The position numbers and the translations under genes were made by a program. Shown in pieces: positions 15,181 through 21,940 of a stretch of 24,399 nt of DNA. Location: contig JAEMSV010000057.1 of the NCBI GenBank assembly GCA_016462625.1, positions 1 through 24,399 on the forward strand, in the 5' to 3' direction. The notes below the pieces were generated by a model. It saw only the letters and a list, made by a program, of their open reading frames with translations, did no database searches and was not told the origin of the DNA. The first letter of the stretch is position 1, and the number at the start of each line of letters is the position of its first letter. This DNA comes from Solirubrobacteraceae bacterium (GTDB taxonomy: Bacteria > Actinomycetota > Thermoleophilia > Solirubrobacterales > Solirubrobacteraceae).

Positions 15181-15644
15181 AACGCCGGCGGCTTCGCGCG
15201 CAGCGCCGGCAGCAGGATCCCGGCGATCCCGCGCAGGCTTGCGCGGGTGATCGCGAACCAGTCGAACGAGTCGCGCCAGACCGTGATCAGCCCGTCGCGC
15301 ACCTCGAAGCGGCCGTAGACCCAGAACTGTGAGCGGAACGGCCCGTAGGTCAGCGCGTCGACCCGGTCGGTCAGGACGGTGTCGCCGTTCTGCGCGACCG
15401 CGCGGTAGTAGACCTCGAAGCCCGAGGCGGGCGAGTCGAACCGCTCGGCGAGCGCGCGGACGCGCGCCTTGCCGCGGACGGTCGGCAGGCCGACGTTCGT
15501 GTAGAGCACGTCTGGGTCGAGCAGCTCGAGCGCGCGGTCGATCTCGTCGGCAGCGCAGAGGTCGAGGAACTCGACGACGATGTCGGCCGGCTCGCGGGTG
15601 GCACTCTCGGCGGCGGCGGGCGTGGCAGCGGCGGTGGAGGGCAT
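15177..15644 (-). CDS. Limonene-1,2-epoxide hydrolase-like protein (NTF2/SnoaL fold)
   Basis: 155 aa, the size of limonene-1,2-epoxide hydrolases, which open epoxides of terpenes or steroids with water. All five active-site residues known from the Rhodococcus enzyme have counterparts: Y48 and N50 (VLYTNVGLP), R94 and D96 (TDRVDAL) and D125 (VWRDSFDW). The R-x-D spacing is exact. The catalytic Asp-Arg-Asp relay is therefore probably intact. The first 20 residues are Ala/Thr-rich and look disordered rather than a signal. The gene begins 9 bp after the TetR stop and is the last of a three-gene operon headed by an MpaB-type oxygenase. An oxygenase plus an epoxide hydrolase would suit oxidation of an unsaturated terpenoid or isoprenoid. 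The stop shares CTAG with the convergent gene. Confidence 0.88.
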   Translation of the reverse strand: MPSTAAATPAAAESATREPADIVVEFLDLCAADEIDRALELLDPDVLYTNVGLPTVRGKARVRALAERFDSPASGFEVYYRAVAQNGDTVLTDRVDALTYGPFRSQFWVYGRFEVRDGLITVWRDSFDWFAITRASLRGIAGILLPALRAKPPAF

Positions 15645-15653
15645 GCTCCGACC

Positions 15654-16286
15654 CTACTGATCGGTCGCTTCCGCGAACAGGATCGGCGCGAGCAGCTGGC
15701 GCGCCACCTCGCGGGCGCCCTCCGGGTCCTCCAGCGGGAGCACGCTCGTGGGCAGGAGCGCGAAGCTCGTCGTGACGCGCGTGAGGACCTCGGCGGCCTG
15801 ATTGGCGTCGACGTCCCGCACCAGACCGAGCTCCTGCGCGACCCGGATGCGCGATGCCAGGAAGCCCCGCGCAAGCTCGAACATCCCGTCATCGAGCGAC
15901 TTCAGCAGCGTCGCCCGGTCGACGAGCACCAGGCGCCGGAGGAGCGGATGCTCGTGCAGGAGCCGGACGCTCGTCGCGAACCCGTCAGCGAACTGGTCGA
16001 GGATCGGCGCCGCCGGATCGGCGGCCTCGGCGAGGGTGCGCAGGCACCGCCGGGCCTCGCGGGTGTTTAGCGCTTCGACGAGCCGGTCGCGGTCACCGAA
16101 GCGCCGGTAGACCGTCGCGCGGCCGACGCCCGCGGCGCGCGCGACGTCCTCCATCGTGAGATGCCGGACCCCCGACGCCGCCGCCAGGTCCAGGGCGGCG
16201 TCGAGGATCCGCTCGCTGACCGCGTCATCAGGGGGAGCGACGTCGGGGTCGAGCGCTCGTGCGACCAGGCCGGAGAGGGTGGTCAC
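15654..16286 (-). CDS. TetR-family transcriptional regulator
   Basis: 210 aa from GTG 16286, which overlaps the TGA of the oxygenase gene as GTGA. The N-terminal helix-turn-helix (about 24-70) is typical: RILDAALDLAAASG, then LTMEDVARAAGVGRATVYRRFGDRDRLVEAL. The C-terminal ligand and dimer domain is helical and not assignable to a specific ligand. Being embedded inside the operon it would regulate, it most likely represses its own operon from a site upstream of the oxygenase gene and is relieved by a pathway metabolite. A candidate palindrome lies at 17231-17243. Confidence 0.94.
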   Translation of the reverse strand: MTTLSGLVARALDPDVAPPDDAVSERILDAALDLAAASGVRHLTMEDVARAAGVGRATVYRRFGDRDRLVEALNTREARRCLRTLAEAADPAAPILDQFADGFATSVRLLHEHPLLRRLVLVDRATLLKSLDDGMFELARGFLASRIRVAQELGLVRDVDANQAAEVLTRVTTSFALLPTSVLPLEDPEGAREVARQLLAPILFAEATDQ

Positions 16287-17227
16287 TGGCTCACGAGATG
16301 GGGAGAAGTTTCGAGCGAGGCGGTCAGGCCTTCGCCGATCTTGCCGGCGCGCTTGGCCGCGTAGACGGGTCCGCTGCACTTCAGATCCTCGGGCATGATC
16401 GGCGTCGCGGCGCGCAGGGCGGCACTGCCGAGCTGGAACTCCGCCTCCTCGAGGCGCGACCACCGAAAGCCGAGCCGCTCGCGCAGCGCCGGCTCCATCA
16501 TGCCGATCGTGTTCTGGCGCGACGCGCGCACGATGACCCGGCGGAACAGCTCGCGCACCGGGGGCGGCGCCTGCTTGATCCTCCGCGGGAGGATGGGCTT
16601 CTCCATCGACTCCCACACCTCGTCGAGGCACACCGTGTGCTCGAGGCGCGTGTACATCATGTCGTGGGCGTAGGCCTGGAAGCCCGCCCACGAATCGGGC
16701 AGGTCGCGGTAGCGGATCCCGAGGAACCGGCCGATCCGGCGCCACTCGGTCCAGAAGTCTTCCTTCTCGGTCTCCGTGAAGGCGATGCCGAACTGCTGGT
16801 GGCCCTTGACGACGACCTCGGCGCCGGTGGCGTGCACCCAGGCGTAGGCCTCGGGCTCGAGGGCGTGGTAGTTCTCACCGTCATCGCGCGTGCCCTTGAC
16901 GTGCTTGTGCAGCTCGCGGACGGCCTTGCCCATCCGGGCCGCCCCCTGCGGGCCGCCGTAGATGATCTGGTTCGTGAAGTCCGAGGTGCGCTGGAAGCGG
17001 CCGATCGGGTCCTCGCGGTACTGCGAGAGCTGGCTGACGCCGGCGCCGACGGTCGGGTGGGAGACCTGGAGCATGAGCGCGTAGCCGGCCCCGGCGAAGA
17101 TCCGGACGTCGCTGCCGCGCTTCCACGCAAGCGAGTGCTCGTCGACCGCCAGATCCATCCAGTCGTTCTCCGATGGCAGCGTCCGCTCGCGCTTCGGCTG
17201 AGACATCTGAGTCGCGGCTTGTCTCAT
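16283..17227 (-). CDS. MpaB/DUF2236-family oxygenase
   Basis: 314 aa from ATG 17227. The protein matches the oxygenase MpaB / DUF2236 family, relatives of the b-type-heme latex-clearing protein that cleaves polyisoprene double bonds. Features seen: RIFAGAGYALMLQVSHPTVGAGV (42-64), YREDPIGRFQRTSDFTNQIIYG (70-91), and AWVHATGAEVV (129-139) with a conserved His. A later RLEHTVCLDEVW segment follows. There is no signal peptide. An ATG at 17236 is in frame, but its codon overlaps the -10-like TACTAT, so the ATG 7 nt downstream of that box is preferred; a third Met (residue 8) is also possible. It leads an operon with TetR and an epoxide hydrolase. Heme binding and substrate are family inferences. 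Confidence 0.9.
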   Translation of the reverse strand: MRQAATQMSQPKRERTLPSENDWMDLAVDEHSLAWKRGSDVRIFAGAGYALMLQVSHPTVGAGVSQLSQYREDPIGRFQRTSDFTNQIIYGGPQGAARMGKAVRELHKHVKGTRDDGENYHALEPEAYAWVHATGAEVVVKGHQQFGIAFTETEKEDFWTEWRRIGRFLGIRYRDLPDSWAGFQAYAHDMMYTRLEHTVCLDEVWESMEKPILPRRIKQAPPPVRELFRRVIVRASRQNTIGMMEPALRERLGFRWSRLEEAEFQLGSAALRAATPIMPEDLKCSGPVYAAKRAGKIGEGLTASLETSPHLVSQ

Positions 17228-17230
17228 GCG

Positions 17231-17243
17231 GTGCATAGTACAC
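17231..17243. promoter_or_regulatory. Imperfect palindrome GTGCATAGTACAC over the oxygenase promoter (possible TetR operator)
   Basis: GTG..A...T..CAC symmetry is centred on the minus-strand TACTAT (17235-17240), the probable -10 that ends 7 nt before ATG 17227. A repressor bound here would block the promoter. The symmetry is only partial, so the operator role is tentative. Confidence 0.35.
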
Positions 17244-17254
17244 GTCGTGGCGCC

Positions 17255-17302
17255 GGGGTGTGACGCGAGCCCAACTCGTTCCTCGGTTTGTGGTCACACC
17301 CC
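17255..17302. repeat. Palindromic element: GGGGTGTGAC ... GTCACACCCC
   Basis: Perfect 10-bp inverted arms (17255-17264, 17293-17302) enclose 28 nt that contain a further CGAG/CTCG pair (17266-17269, 17275-17278). Its location is upstream of the oxygenase promoter. It could be a repetitive extragenic palindrome or an operator; I know of no named family I can prove. Confidence 0.6.
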
Positions 17303-17458
17303 CATCGCGCGACCGAGGTAGCGGGGTTCGCGACGGCTTCGTCCAAGACGGTCTGCAGGGCTGCCACCGTGAGAAAGGCGATGCCGTGGTACGGCCCACT
17401 CGCCCGAAGGTCGACACGCTGGACCTCGTCGCCCATCGGATTGCGGCACGGCGGGGGG

Positions 17459-17499
17459 TGTGTCATTTGGAGGACGAGATCCGTCCGCCAAATGACACA
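17459..17499. repeat. Long hairpin: TGTGTCATTTGG ... CCAAATGACACA
   Basis: Perfect 12-bp arms (17459-17470, 17488-17499), one mismatch, then a 5-bp inner stem GGACG/CGTCC and a 5-nt loop. It lies 19 bp past the stop of the minus-strand UspA gene, so it may end that transcript, but no T-tract follows. The arms are more AT-rich than the surroundings, suggesting an inserted palindromic repeat. Confidence 0.65.
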
Positions 17500-17517
17500 G
17501 TCGCCTGCGCTCGGTCC

Positions 17518-17979
17518 CTACGGCTCGTGCGCCACGAACACCGGCACGGCCGCGTGGTGCAGCACGTACTGGCTCACGCTCCCCATGAGCGCACCGACCC
17601 GGCCGACCCCGCGGGCCCCGAGGAGGATCCCGTCGTAGTCGTACGCCTGGCTCTGGGCGACGATCTCCGGCCCGGCCTTGCCGTGGCGCAGGACGGTGGT
17701 GACGGGGATGTCGTCGGGAAGGCGCTCGATGGTCTCGGCCAGGAGCTTCTGGGCCTGCTTGTCCGCCTCGCGCTGGAGCGCGGCCGGGTCCGGCGAGCCG
17801 GCGAACGGCCAGGCCGTCGAGTCGGCGAGGATGTCCGGCACGACGGCCAGCAGCGTGATCGCCGCGTGGTCGCGCCGGGCCGCCGTCAGCGCGGCCCGCA
17901 GGGCGAGCTCGGCGTTGTGCGAGCCGTCGACGGCGACGAGGAGGCGGTGGAGGTGGAGCTCGTCGATCGGAGAGGTCAT
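17518..17979 (-). CDS. Universal stress protein (UspA family)
   Basis: 153 aa, one Usp domain: LLVAVDGSHNAELALRAA (13-30, with the ATP-contacting D18), an Ala-rich helix pair, YDGILLGARG (115-124) and MGSVSQYVLHHAAVPVFV (132-149). The G-x2-G-x(8)-GS loop is one residue shorter than the usual G-x2-G-x9-GS ATP motif, so nucleotide binding is likely but not certain. ATG 17979 overlaps the TGA of the transporter gene (ATGA), so the two are translated together. Expression therefore probably follows the MarR-controlled transporter rather than a general stress signal. Confidence 0.93.
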   Translation of the reverse strand: MTSPIDELHLHRLLVAVDGSHNAELALRAALTAARRDHAAITLLAVVPDILADSTAWPFAGSPDPAALQREADKQAQKLLAETIERLPDDIPVTTVLRHGKAGPEIVAQSQAYDYDGILLGARGVGRVGALMGSVSQYVLHHAAVPVFVAHEP

Positions 17980-19520
17980 GTGGCCGCCCTGGCGAGGCCC
18001 TGCTCCTGCGCGATCTCCATCCCGCTGCGCGTCCCGAGCGGAACCTCGCGCATGAACGCGATCGCGATCAGCGCCACCAGGCCGAGCGGCGCGGCGAGGA
18101 GGAAGACCTCCGCGATCCCCGTGCCGTAGGCGTGTTCGACGATGTGCGCGATCGGCGCCGGGAGCGTCGCGATGTCCGGCACCGCGCCGGCCTTCCCGGT
18201 CGCTTCCACACCGGCCGCCGCGAGGCCGTCGGAGATCGACCCGCCCGCCCTCGTCGCGAGCATCGCGCCGAGGACCGACACGCCGACCGCGCCGCCGAGG
18301 CTGCGGAAGAACGCGATCAGCGAGCTGCCCGAGCCCATCTCGCTGCGCGGGATCGTGTTCTGCACGACCAGCACGAGGTTCTGCATCATCATGCCGACGC
18401 CCGCGCCCACCAGGGCCATGAAGACGCCGAGCTCGACCAGCGGGGTCGTCTCGTCCATCGTGCCCATGAGCGTCAGGCCGACGGTCAGGAACAGCGCCCC
18501 GGCGAGCATGTACTTCTTGTAGCGCCCGGTCGAGGAGACGATCCGCCCGACGATGGTCGAGGCAAGGAAGAGGCCGACGACCATCGGAATGGTCAGCAGG
18601 CCCGACTCCGTGGGCGACATGCCGCGGGCGATCTGCATGTACTGGCTGAGGAACACGCTCGTGCCGAACATCGCGATGCCGACCGACACGCTCGCGAGGA
18701 CCGCGAGGACGACCGTCCGTTCCTTGAACAGGTGCAGCGGGATGAGCGGCTCCTTGACGTGCCGCTCGACGAAGACGGCCGAGATCAGCAGGACGACGCC
18801 GAGGGCGACGAGCGCGGCGGTCTGCCACGAGCCCCAGGCGAACTGGTGGCCGGCGAGGGAGACCCAGATGAGGATGGACGACACGCCACCGGCGATGAGC
18901 GCGGCACCGGCGTAGTCGAGGTGGACCCTGCGGCGGGCCTTCTCGGGGAGGTGCAGCGTGCGCTGCAGCACGATGAACGAGGCGATCGCGAACGGGACGC
19001 CCACGTAGAAGCACCAGCGCCAGCCGACGGAGTCGGTGATGACGCCGCCGAGCAGCGGGCCCGCGACGGTGCCGACGCCGAAGACGGCGCCGAGGTACCC
19101 GGCGTAGCGGCCGCGCTCACGCGGCGAGACGAGGTCGGCGAGGATCACCTGGACCAGCGCGGTGAGACCACCGGCGCCGATGCCCTGGATGACGCGACAG
19201 CCGATCAGCCACTCCATCGACTGCGACATGGCGGCGAGAATCGAGCCGAAGACGAAGACGGAGAGCGCGACCTGGACCAGCAGCTTGCGGTCGATCAGGT
19301 CGGCGAGCTTGCCCCAGATCGGGGTGCTGACGGTGAGCGCCAGCAGCGTGGAGGTGACGACCCAGGTGTAGCTCGACTGGCTGCCGCCGAGATCGCTGAC
19401 GATCCGCGGCAGGGAGGTGGAGACGACGGTGCTCGAGAGGATCGCGACGAACATGCCGAGCATCAGCCCGGAGAGCGCCTCAAGGATCTGGCGGTGGGTC
19501 ATCGGTTCGGTACGGGTCAT
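17976..19520 (-). CDS. MFS drug transporter, DHA2 (14-helix) family
   Basis: 514 aa with 14 predicted helices, the size and pattern of the EmrB/QacA group that exports drugs by proton antiport. Family motifs seen: LPRIVSDLGGS after helix 1, GKLADLIDRK (70-79, motif A), GRYAGYLGAVFG, and VAGPLLGGVITDSVGWRWCFYVGVP (motif C and the DHA2-typical WRW). No lipid-binding or fused domain is apparent apart from the separately encoded Usp. ATG 19520 is preceded by AGGAGA with a 4-nt gap, a strong Shine-Dalgarno; the frame upstream lacks one. It lies 64 bp after the MarR gene on the same strand, a common repressor-pump arrangement. Substrate unknown. Confidence 0.95.
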   Translation of the reverse strand: MTRTEPMTHRQILEALSGLMLGMFVAILSSTVVSTSLPRIVSDLGGSQSSYTWVVTSTLLALTVSTPIWGKLADLIDRKLLVQVALSVFVFGSILAAMSQSMEWLIGCRVIQGIGAGGLTALVQVILADLVSPRERGRYAGYLGAVFGVGTVAGPLLGGVITDSVGWRWCFYVGVPFAIASFIVLQRTLHLPEKARRRVHLDYAGAALIAGGVSSILIWVSLAGHQFAWGSWQTAALVALGVVLLISAVFVERHVKEPLIPLHLFKERTVVLAVLASVSVGIAMFGTSVFLSQYMQIARGMSPTESGLLTIPMVVGLFLASTIVGRIVSSTGRYKKYMLAGALFLTVGLTLMGTMDETTPLVELGVFMALVGAGVGMMMQNLVLVVQNTIPRSEMGSGSSLIAFFRSLGGAVGVSVLGAMLATRAGGSISDGLAAAGVEATGKAGAVPDIATLPAPIAHIVEHAYGTGIAEVFLLAAPLGLVALIAIAFMREVPLGTRSGMEIAQEQGLARAAT

Positions 19521-19560
19521 GAAATCTCCTGGGACGTGCGAGCGCAGCGAGTACTCCCGG

Positions 19561-19592
19561 CGGCATGCGAGCGCGCAGCGCGAGTCATGCCG
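19561..19592. repeat. Inverted repeat at the marR stop codon
   Basis: CGGCATG (19561-19567) and CATGCCG (19586-19592) are perfect 7-bp arms around CGCGC-A-GCGCG (19572-19582). The right arm includes the stop codon of the MarR gene. It could attenuate read-through into, or stabilise, the transporter message. No T-tract. Confidence 0.4.
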
Positions 19593-20013
19593 CGTGGTCG
19601 TCGCGCAGGCGGCCGAGGCCCGCGGAGAGCGCATCGATGTCGGTGTCGGACCAGTCGCGCAGGACCTCCTCGAAGGACGCGACCATGCGGCGATGCGAGT
19701 CGCGCAGGACCTTCCGCCCGGCGGGCGTGAGGTCGACGATCTGCGCGCGCCCGTCCTCGGGGTCGGTCCGGCGTTCGACGTAGCCCTCGGCGGTGAGGGC
19801 GGCGATCTGGCGGCTGGCGACCGAGAGGTCCACCCCGAGCTCGGCAGCGACCTCGCTCACGCGCAGCGGACCGCGGCGCGAGAGGGCGGCGAGCGACATG
19901 AAGCCCTGGCCTCCGAGCTCGGCGAGCGCGTGGCCGCCGATCTCGCGCAGCACGCGGCGCAGGCCGTAGAGCTGGCGGACGAGGACTTCTGTGGATGTCA
20001 TGTTCTCGGTCAT
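19585..20013 (-). CDS. MarR-family transcriptional regulator
   Basis: 142 aa. The winged helix-turn-helix is at about 48-95: GPLRVSEVAAELGVDLSVASRQIAALTAEGYVERRTDPEDGRAQIVDLTPAGR, with the DxR wing signature (DPEDGR). Flanking helices form the dimer interface. MarR proteins usually repress themselves and a neighbouring efflux gene and release DNA on binding a phenolic or other ligand. The strong operator at 20015-20037 and the DHA2 pump downstream fit this. ATG 20013 begins 1 nt from the operator. ATG 20001 (residue 5) is an alternative start if the leader is longer. Confidence 0.94.
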   Translation of the reverse strand: MTENMTSTEVLVRQLYGLRRVLREIGGHALAELGGQGFMSLAALSRRGPLRVSEVAAELGVDLSVASRQIAALTAEGYVERRTDPEDGRAQIVDLTPAGRKVLRDSHRRMVASFEEVLRDWSDTDIDALSAGLGRLRDDHAA

Positions 20014-20014
20014 C

Positions 20015-20037
20015 TAGTTGCCTTCTGCAAGCAACTA
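20015..20037. promoter_or_regulatory. MarR-type operator TAGTTGC-N9-GCAACTA overlapping marR promoter
   Basis: Perfect 7-bp arms (20015-20021 and 20031-20037). On the minus strand TATAGT (20039-20034) is a good -10 whose downstream half lies in the operator's right arm. The predicted start site (about 20027) sits inside it, and the marR ATG (20013) follows at once. A bound repressor would block marR itself and, through read-through, the pump and Usp genes. Confidence 0.75.
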
Positions 20038-20057
20038 TAGCATCGGTCGGTTGGGCG

Positions 20058-20085
20058 TTGACATCCCGCGCCCGCGGGGTAACCG
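20058..20085 (+). promoter_or_regulatory. Putative promoter of the membrane-anchored Usp gene (TTGACA ... TAACCG)
   Basis: A perfect -35 hexamer TTGACA (20058-20063) and a weak -10 TAACCG (20080-20085) are separated by 16 bp. The spacer holds the palindrome CCCGC-GCCC-GCGGG (20065-20078), a possible operator. The gene has an AAAGGAG ribosome-binding site at 20106-20112. Confidence 0.5.
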
Positions 20086-20117
20086 TGTGTGAACCACTCC
20101 CCTCCAAAGGAGCTTCG

Positions 20118-20783
20118 ATGCGCAATCCCGTTCGAAGCGAAGCCGATGCCTTCCACATCGCCTACGGCGCAGGGGCGCTGATCGGCGCCTCGGTCCTTCT
20201 GGTCGCGCTGGTCGACCCGCTCGTCGGCGTTGCCCTGTTCGTCGGCGGCCTGCTCGGCGCCTGCATCTGGGAGTTCGGCACGACCGACCCCGACGCCCGC
20301 CAGCCGCTCCGCGAAGCCGCGGAGGAACACCGCCGCGACGTGCGCGCAGACCGGCGGCGGGTCCTCGTCGTCGCCAACCGCACGCTGCGCAGCGACACCC
20401 TGCGCGACGAGCTGCGCGCCCGGGGAAAGGAGGGCGCCGAGATCCGCGTCGTCGCGCCGATCATCGTCTCGCGCGCGCACTACATCGTCTCCGACGTCGA
20501 CCACGAGATGGCCGACGCGCGCGAGCGGCTCGCCGAAGCACTCGAGTGGGCGACCGCGGAGGGCCTGGACATGAGCGGCCGGGTGGGCGATCCGATGGCG
20601 GCGTTCGCGGCGGTCGAGGACGAGCTGCGGCTGTTCGGCCCCGACGCGGTGGTCGTCTCGACCCATCCCCCTGGCCAGTCGAACTGGCTGGAGACGGGCA
20701 TCGTCGAGCGGCTGCGCGGCCAGCTCGACGTCCCGGTGGCGCACGTCGTGGCGGCCGCCGAGCGGACGCCCGTGCCGCACTAG
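20118..20783 (+). CDS. Membrane-anchored Usp-like protein
   Basis: 221 aa from ATG 20118, set by AAAGGAG 5 nt upstream. Residues about 13-31 and 34-51 form a helical hairpin (IAYGAGALIGASVLLVALV and VGVALFVGGLLGACIW). The remaining soluble part (80-215) resembles a nucleotide-binding Usp/HUP fold: RRVLVVANRTLRSDTLRDEL, EIRVVAPIIVS, DAVVVSTHPPGQSNWLETG and VPVAHVVA. The sensory part would face the cytosol if the hairpin inserts both ways. It diverges from the MarR gene with 104 bp between, so it may share regulation with the pump/Usp operon. Its stop codon shares CTAG with the convergent dehydrogenase. I know the fold, not the specific role. Confidence 0.87.
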   Translation: MRNPVRSEADAFHIAYGAGALIGASVLLVALVDPLVGVALFVGGLLGACIWEFGTTDPDARQPLREAAEEHRRDVRADRRRVLVVANRTLRSDTLRDELRARGKEGAEIRVVAPIIVSRAHYIVSDVDHEMADARERLAEALEWATAEGLDMSGRVGDPMAAFAAVEDELRLFGPDAVVVSTHPPGQSNWLETGIVERLRGQLDVPVAHVVAAAERTPVPH

Positions 20784-21940
20784 GCCGGGGTCGTCGCCTT
20801 CGAGCGCGGGTCGATCAGGATCTTCGCCTGGGTCTCGGGGTCGCCGAGCGCGGTGAACGCCGCCGCGACCCCGTCGAGCCCGACGGTGCCCGTGATGAGC
20901 GGGCGCGGATCGAGCTTCCCCTCGGCGAGCATGTGCAGCGTGTCGCGGAACTCCAGCGGCGTGTAGCCCAGGACGAACCGCAGATCGATCTCCTTGTTGA
21001 TCGCCATCGCCGGCGTGAACTGGTCGGTGCCGATGCAGACCCCCACGACGACCACGCGCGACCACAGCGGGGCGTCGCCGATGATGCTGTCGATGACGCC
21101 GGGCACGCCGACGCACTCGAAGATCACGGGGTGCTTCGGCATCGCGCCGAGCTTCTCCCCCAGCCGCCAGAGATGCCACCAGCCGATGGGCAGCGCGTCG
21201 AGCTTCTCCTTCGTGCCGACGGCCAGCTCGAAGGTCTCGTCGGCGTTCGTCAGGTGGCCGTGATCCTTGCTGCCCTCGAACGGCGAGCCGACGGCGGGAT
21301 CGATCACGACGTCGGCGCCGCAGGTGGTCGCCAGCGCGCGGCGGCCGGCGGAGTAGTCGCTCGCGACGACGGTCTTCACGCCCTTCGCCTTCAGGCCCAG
21401 GATCACGCCGAGCCCGACGGGTCCGCAGCCGATGACGATCGCGACGTCGCCCTTGCCGACCTCGCCGCGCTGCACGGCGTGCCAGGCGACGGCCATCGGC
21501 TCGGTGAGCGCCGCGACGTCGGGCGCCAGCCCGTTCGGCACCGGCTCGAGCAGCGCCTGCTGGACGAGCACCTGCTCGGCGTAGGCGCCGGGCGCGTGGG
21601 CGGAGAGGCCGATCGTGTCGACCCCGTCCCCGCCGCGCAGGAGCGGGAACGCGACGACCGGCGTGCCGGTCGGGAGCTTGGCCTTCGTCTTCGGCCCGTA
21701 CTCGGCGATCGCCCCCGAGAACTCATGACCGAAGACGAGGCGGTCGGTCGTCCGCGCCATGCGCGTGTAGCCCGTGCGCTCGGCGATGTCCGCGAGCTCG
21801 TCCATGCCGGTCCGCGCGTGCAGGTCCGAGCCGCAGATCCCGCAGCGCAGGACCTCGAGGCGGACCTGCCCCTTGGCGGGGGTCGGCTCGGGGAGGTCGT
21901 CGACTGCGAGCTCGGCGTGCTGACAGACGACGGCCCTCAT
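20780..21940 (-). CDS. Zinc-type alcohol dehydrogenase (MDR) without structural zinc cluster
   Basis: 386 aa. The N-terminal GroES domain has LRCGICGSDLHARTG (31-45) with catalytic-zinc C36, FGHEFSG (70-76) with H72 and E73, and TEPMAVAWHA (146-155). The four-cysteine structural zinc loop typical of classical ADHs is missing. The Rossmann motif is GCGPVG (171-176) with D195 after strand 2, which favours NAD. These MDRs oxidise alcohols, threonine-like or sugar-alcohol substrates. An insertion-like stretch (about 220-265) with EGSKDHGHLTNADETFEL and WWHLWRLGEKLG is unusual and may form the substrate pocket. It is coupled to the upstream luciferase-like gene by an ATGA overlap. The 3' end shares CTAG with the Usp-like gene. 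Confidence 0.93.
   Translation of the reverse strand: MRAVVCQHAELAVDDLPEPTPAKGQVRLEVLRCGICGSDLHARTGMDELADIAERTGYTRMARTTDRLVFGHEFSGAIAEYGPKTKAKLPTGTPVVAFPLLRGGDGVDTIGLSAHAPGAYAEQVLVQQALLEPVPNGLAPDVAALTEPMAVAWHAVQRGEVGKGDVAIVIGCGPVGLGVILGLKAKGVKTVVASDYSAGRRALATTCGADVVIDPAVGSPFEGSKDHGHLTNADETFELAVGTKEKLDALPIGWWHLWRLGEKLGAMPKHPVIFECVGVPGVIDSIIGDAPLWSRVVVVGVCIGTDQFTPAMAINKEIDLRFVLGYTPLEFRDTLHMLAEGKLDPRPLITGTVGLDGVAAAFTALGDPETQAKILIDPRSKATTPA

Larger units (their letters stand above)
17228..17517. other. 290-bp non-coding region between oxygenase operon and UspA gene
   Basis: This is the largest gap in the window. It holds the oxygenase promoter, two strong palindromes (17255-17302 and 17459-17499) and a middle part of about 155 bp with no gene I can support. 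An 80-codon minus-strand frame (17224-17466) begins inside the second palindrome and runs into the oxygenase start, so it was not called. A non-coding RNA or a decayed element is possible. Confidence 0.6.

Noticed and set aside
14775..15332. 185-codon GTG-started frame overlapping the small basic protein
   Set aside because: Arg/His/Pro-rich translation with no structure; it runs into the antisense of the epoxide hydrolase gene.
17224..17466. 80-codon minus-strand frame in the 290-bp gap
   Set aside because: It starts inside a hairpin arm, lacks a ribosome-binding site or -10 box, crosses the other palindrome and ends within the oxygenase start. It could be a remnant but cannot be supported as a gene.
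17459..17499. CRISPR repeat or insertion-sequence terminal repeat
   Set aside because: Only one copy is in the window, there is no spacer-repeat periodicity, no transposase and no visible target-site duplication.
18132..19730. 532-codon plus-strand open frame opposite the MFS gene
   Set aside because: Extremely Arg/Asp/Glu/Gly-rich translation typical of antisense frames; the opposite strand encodes a textbook DHA2 transporter.
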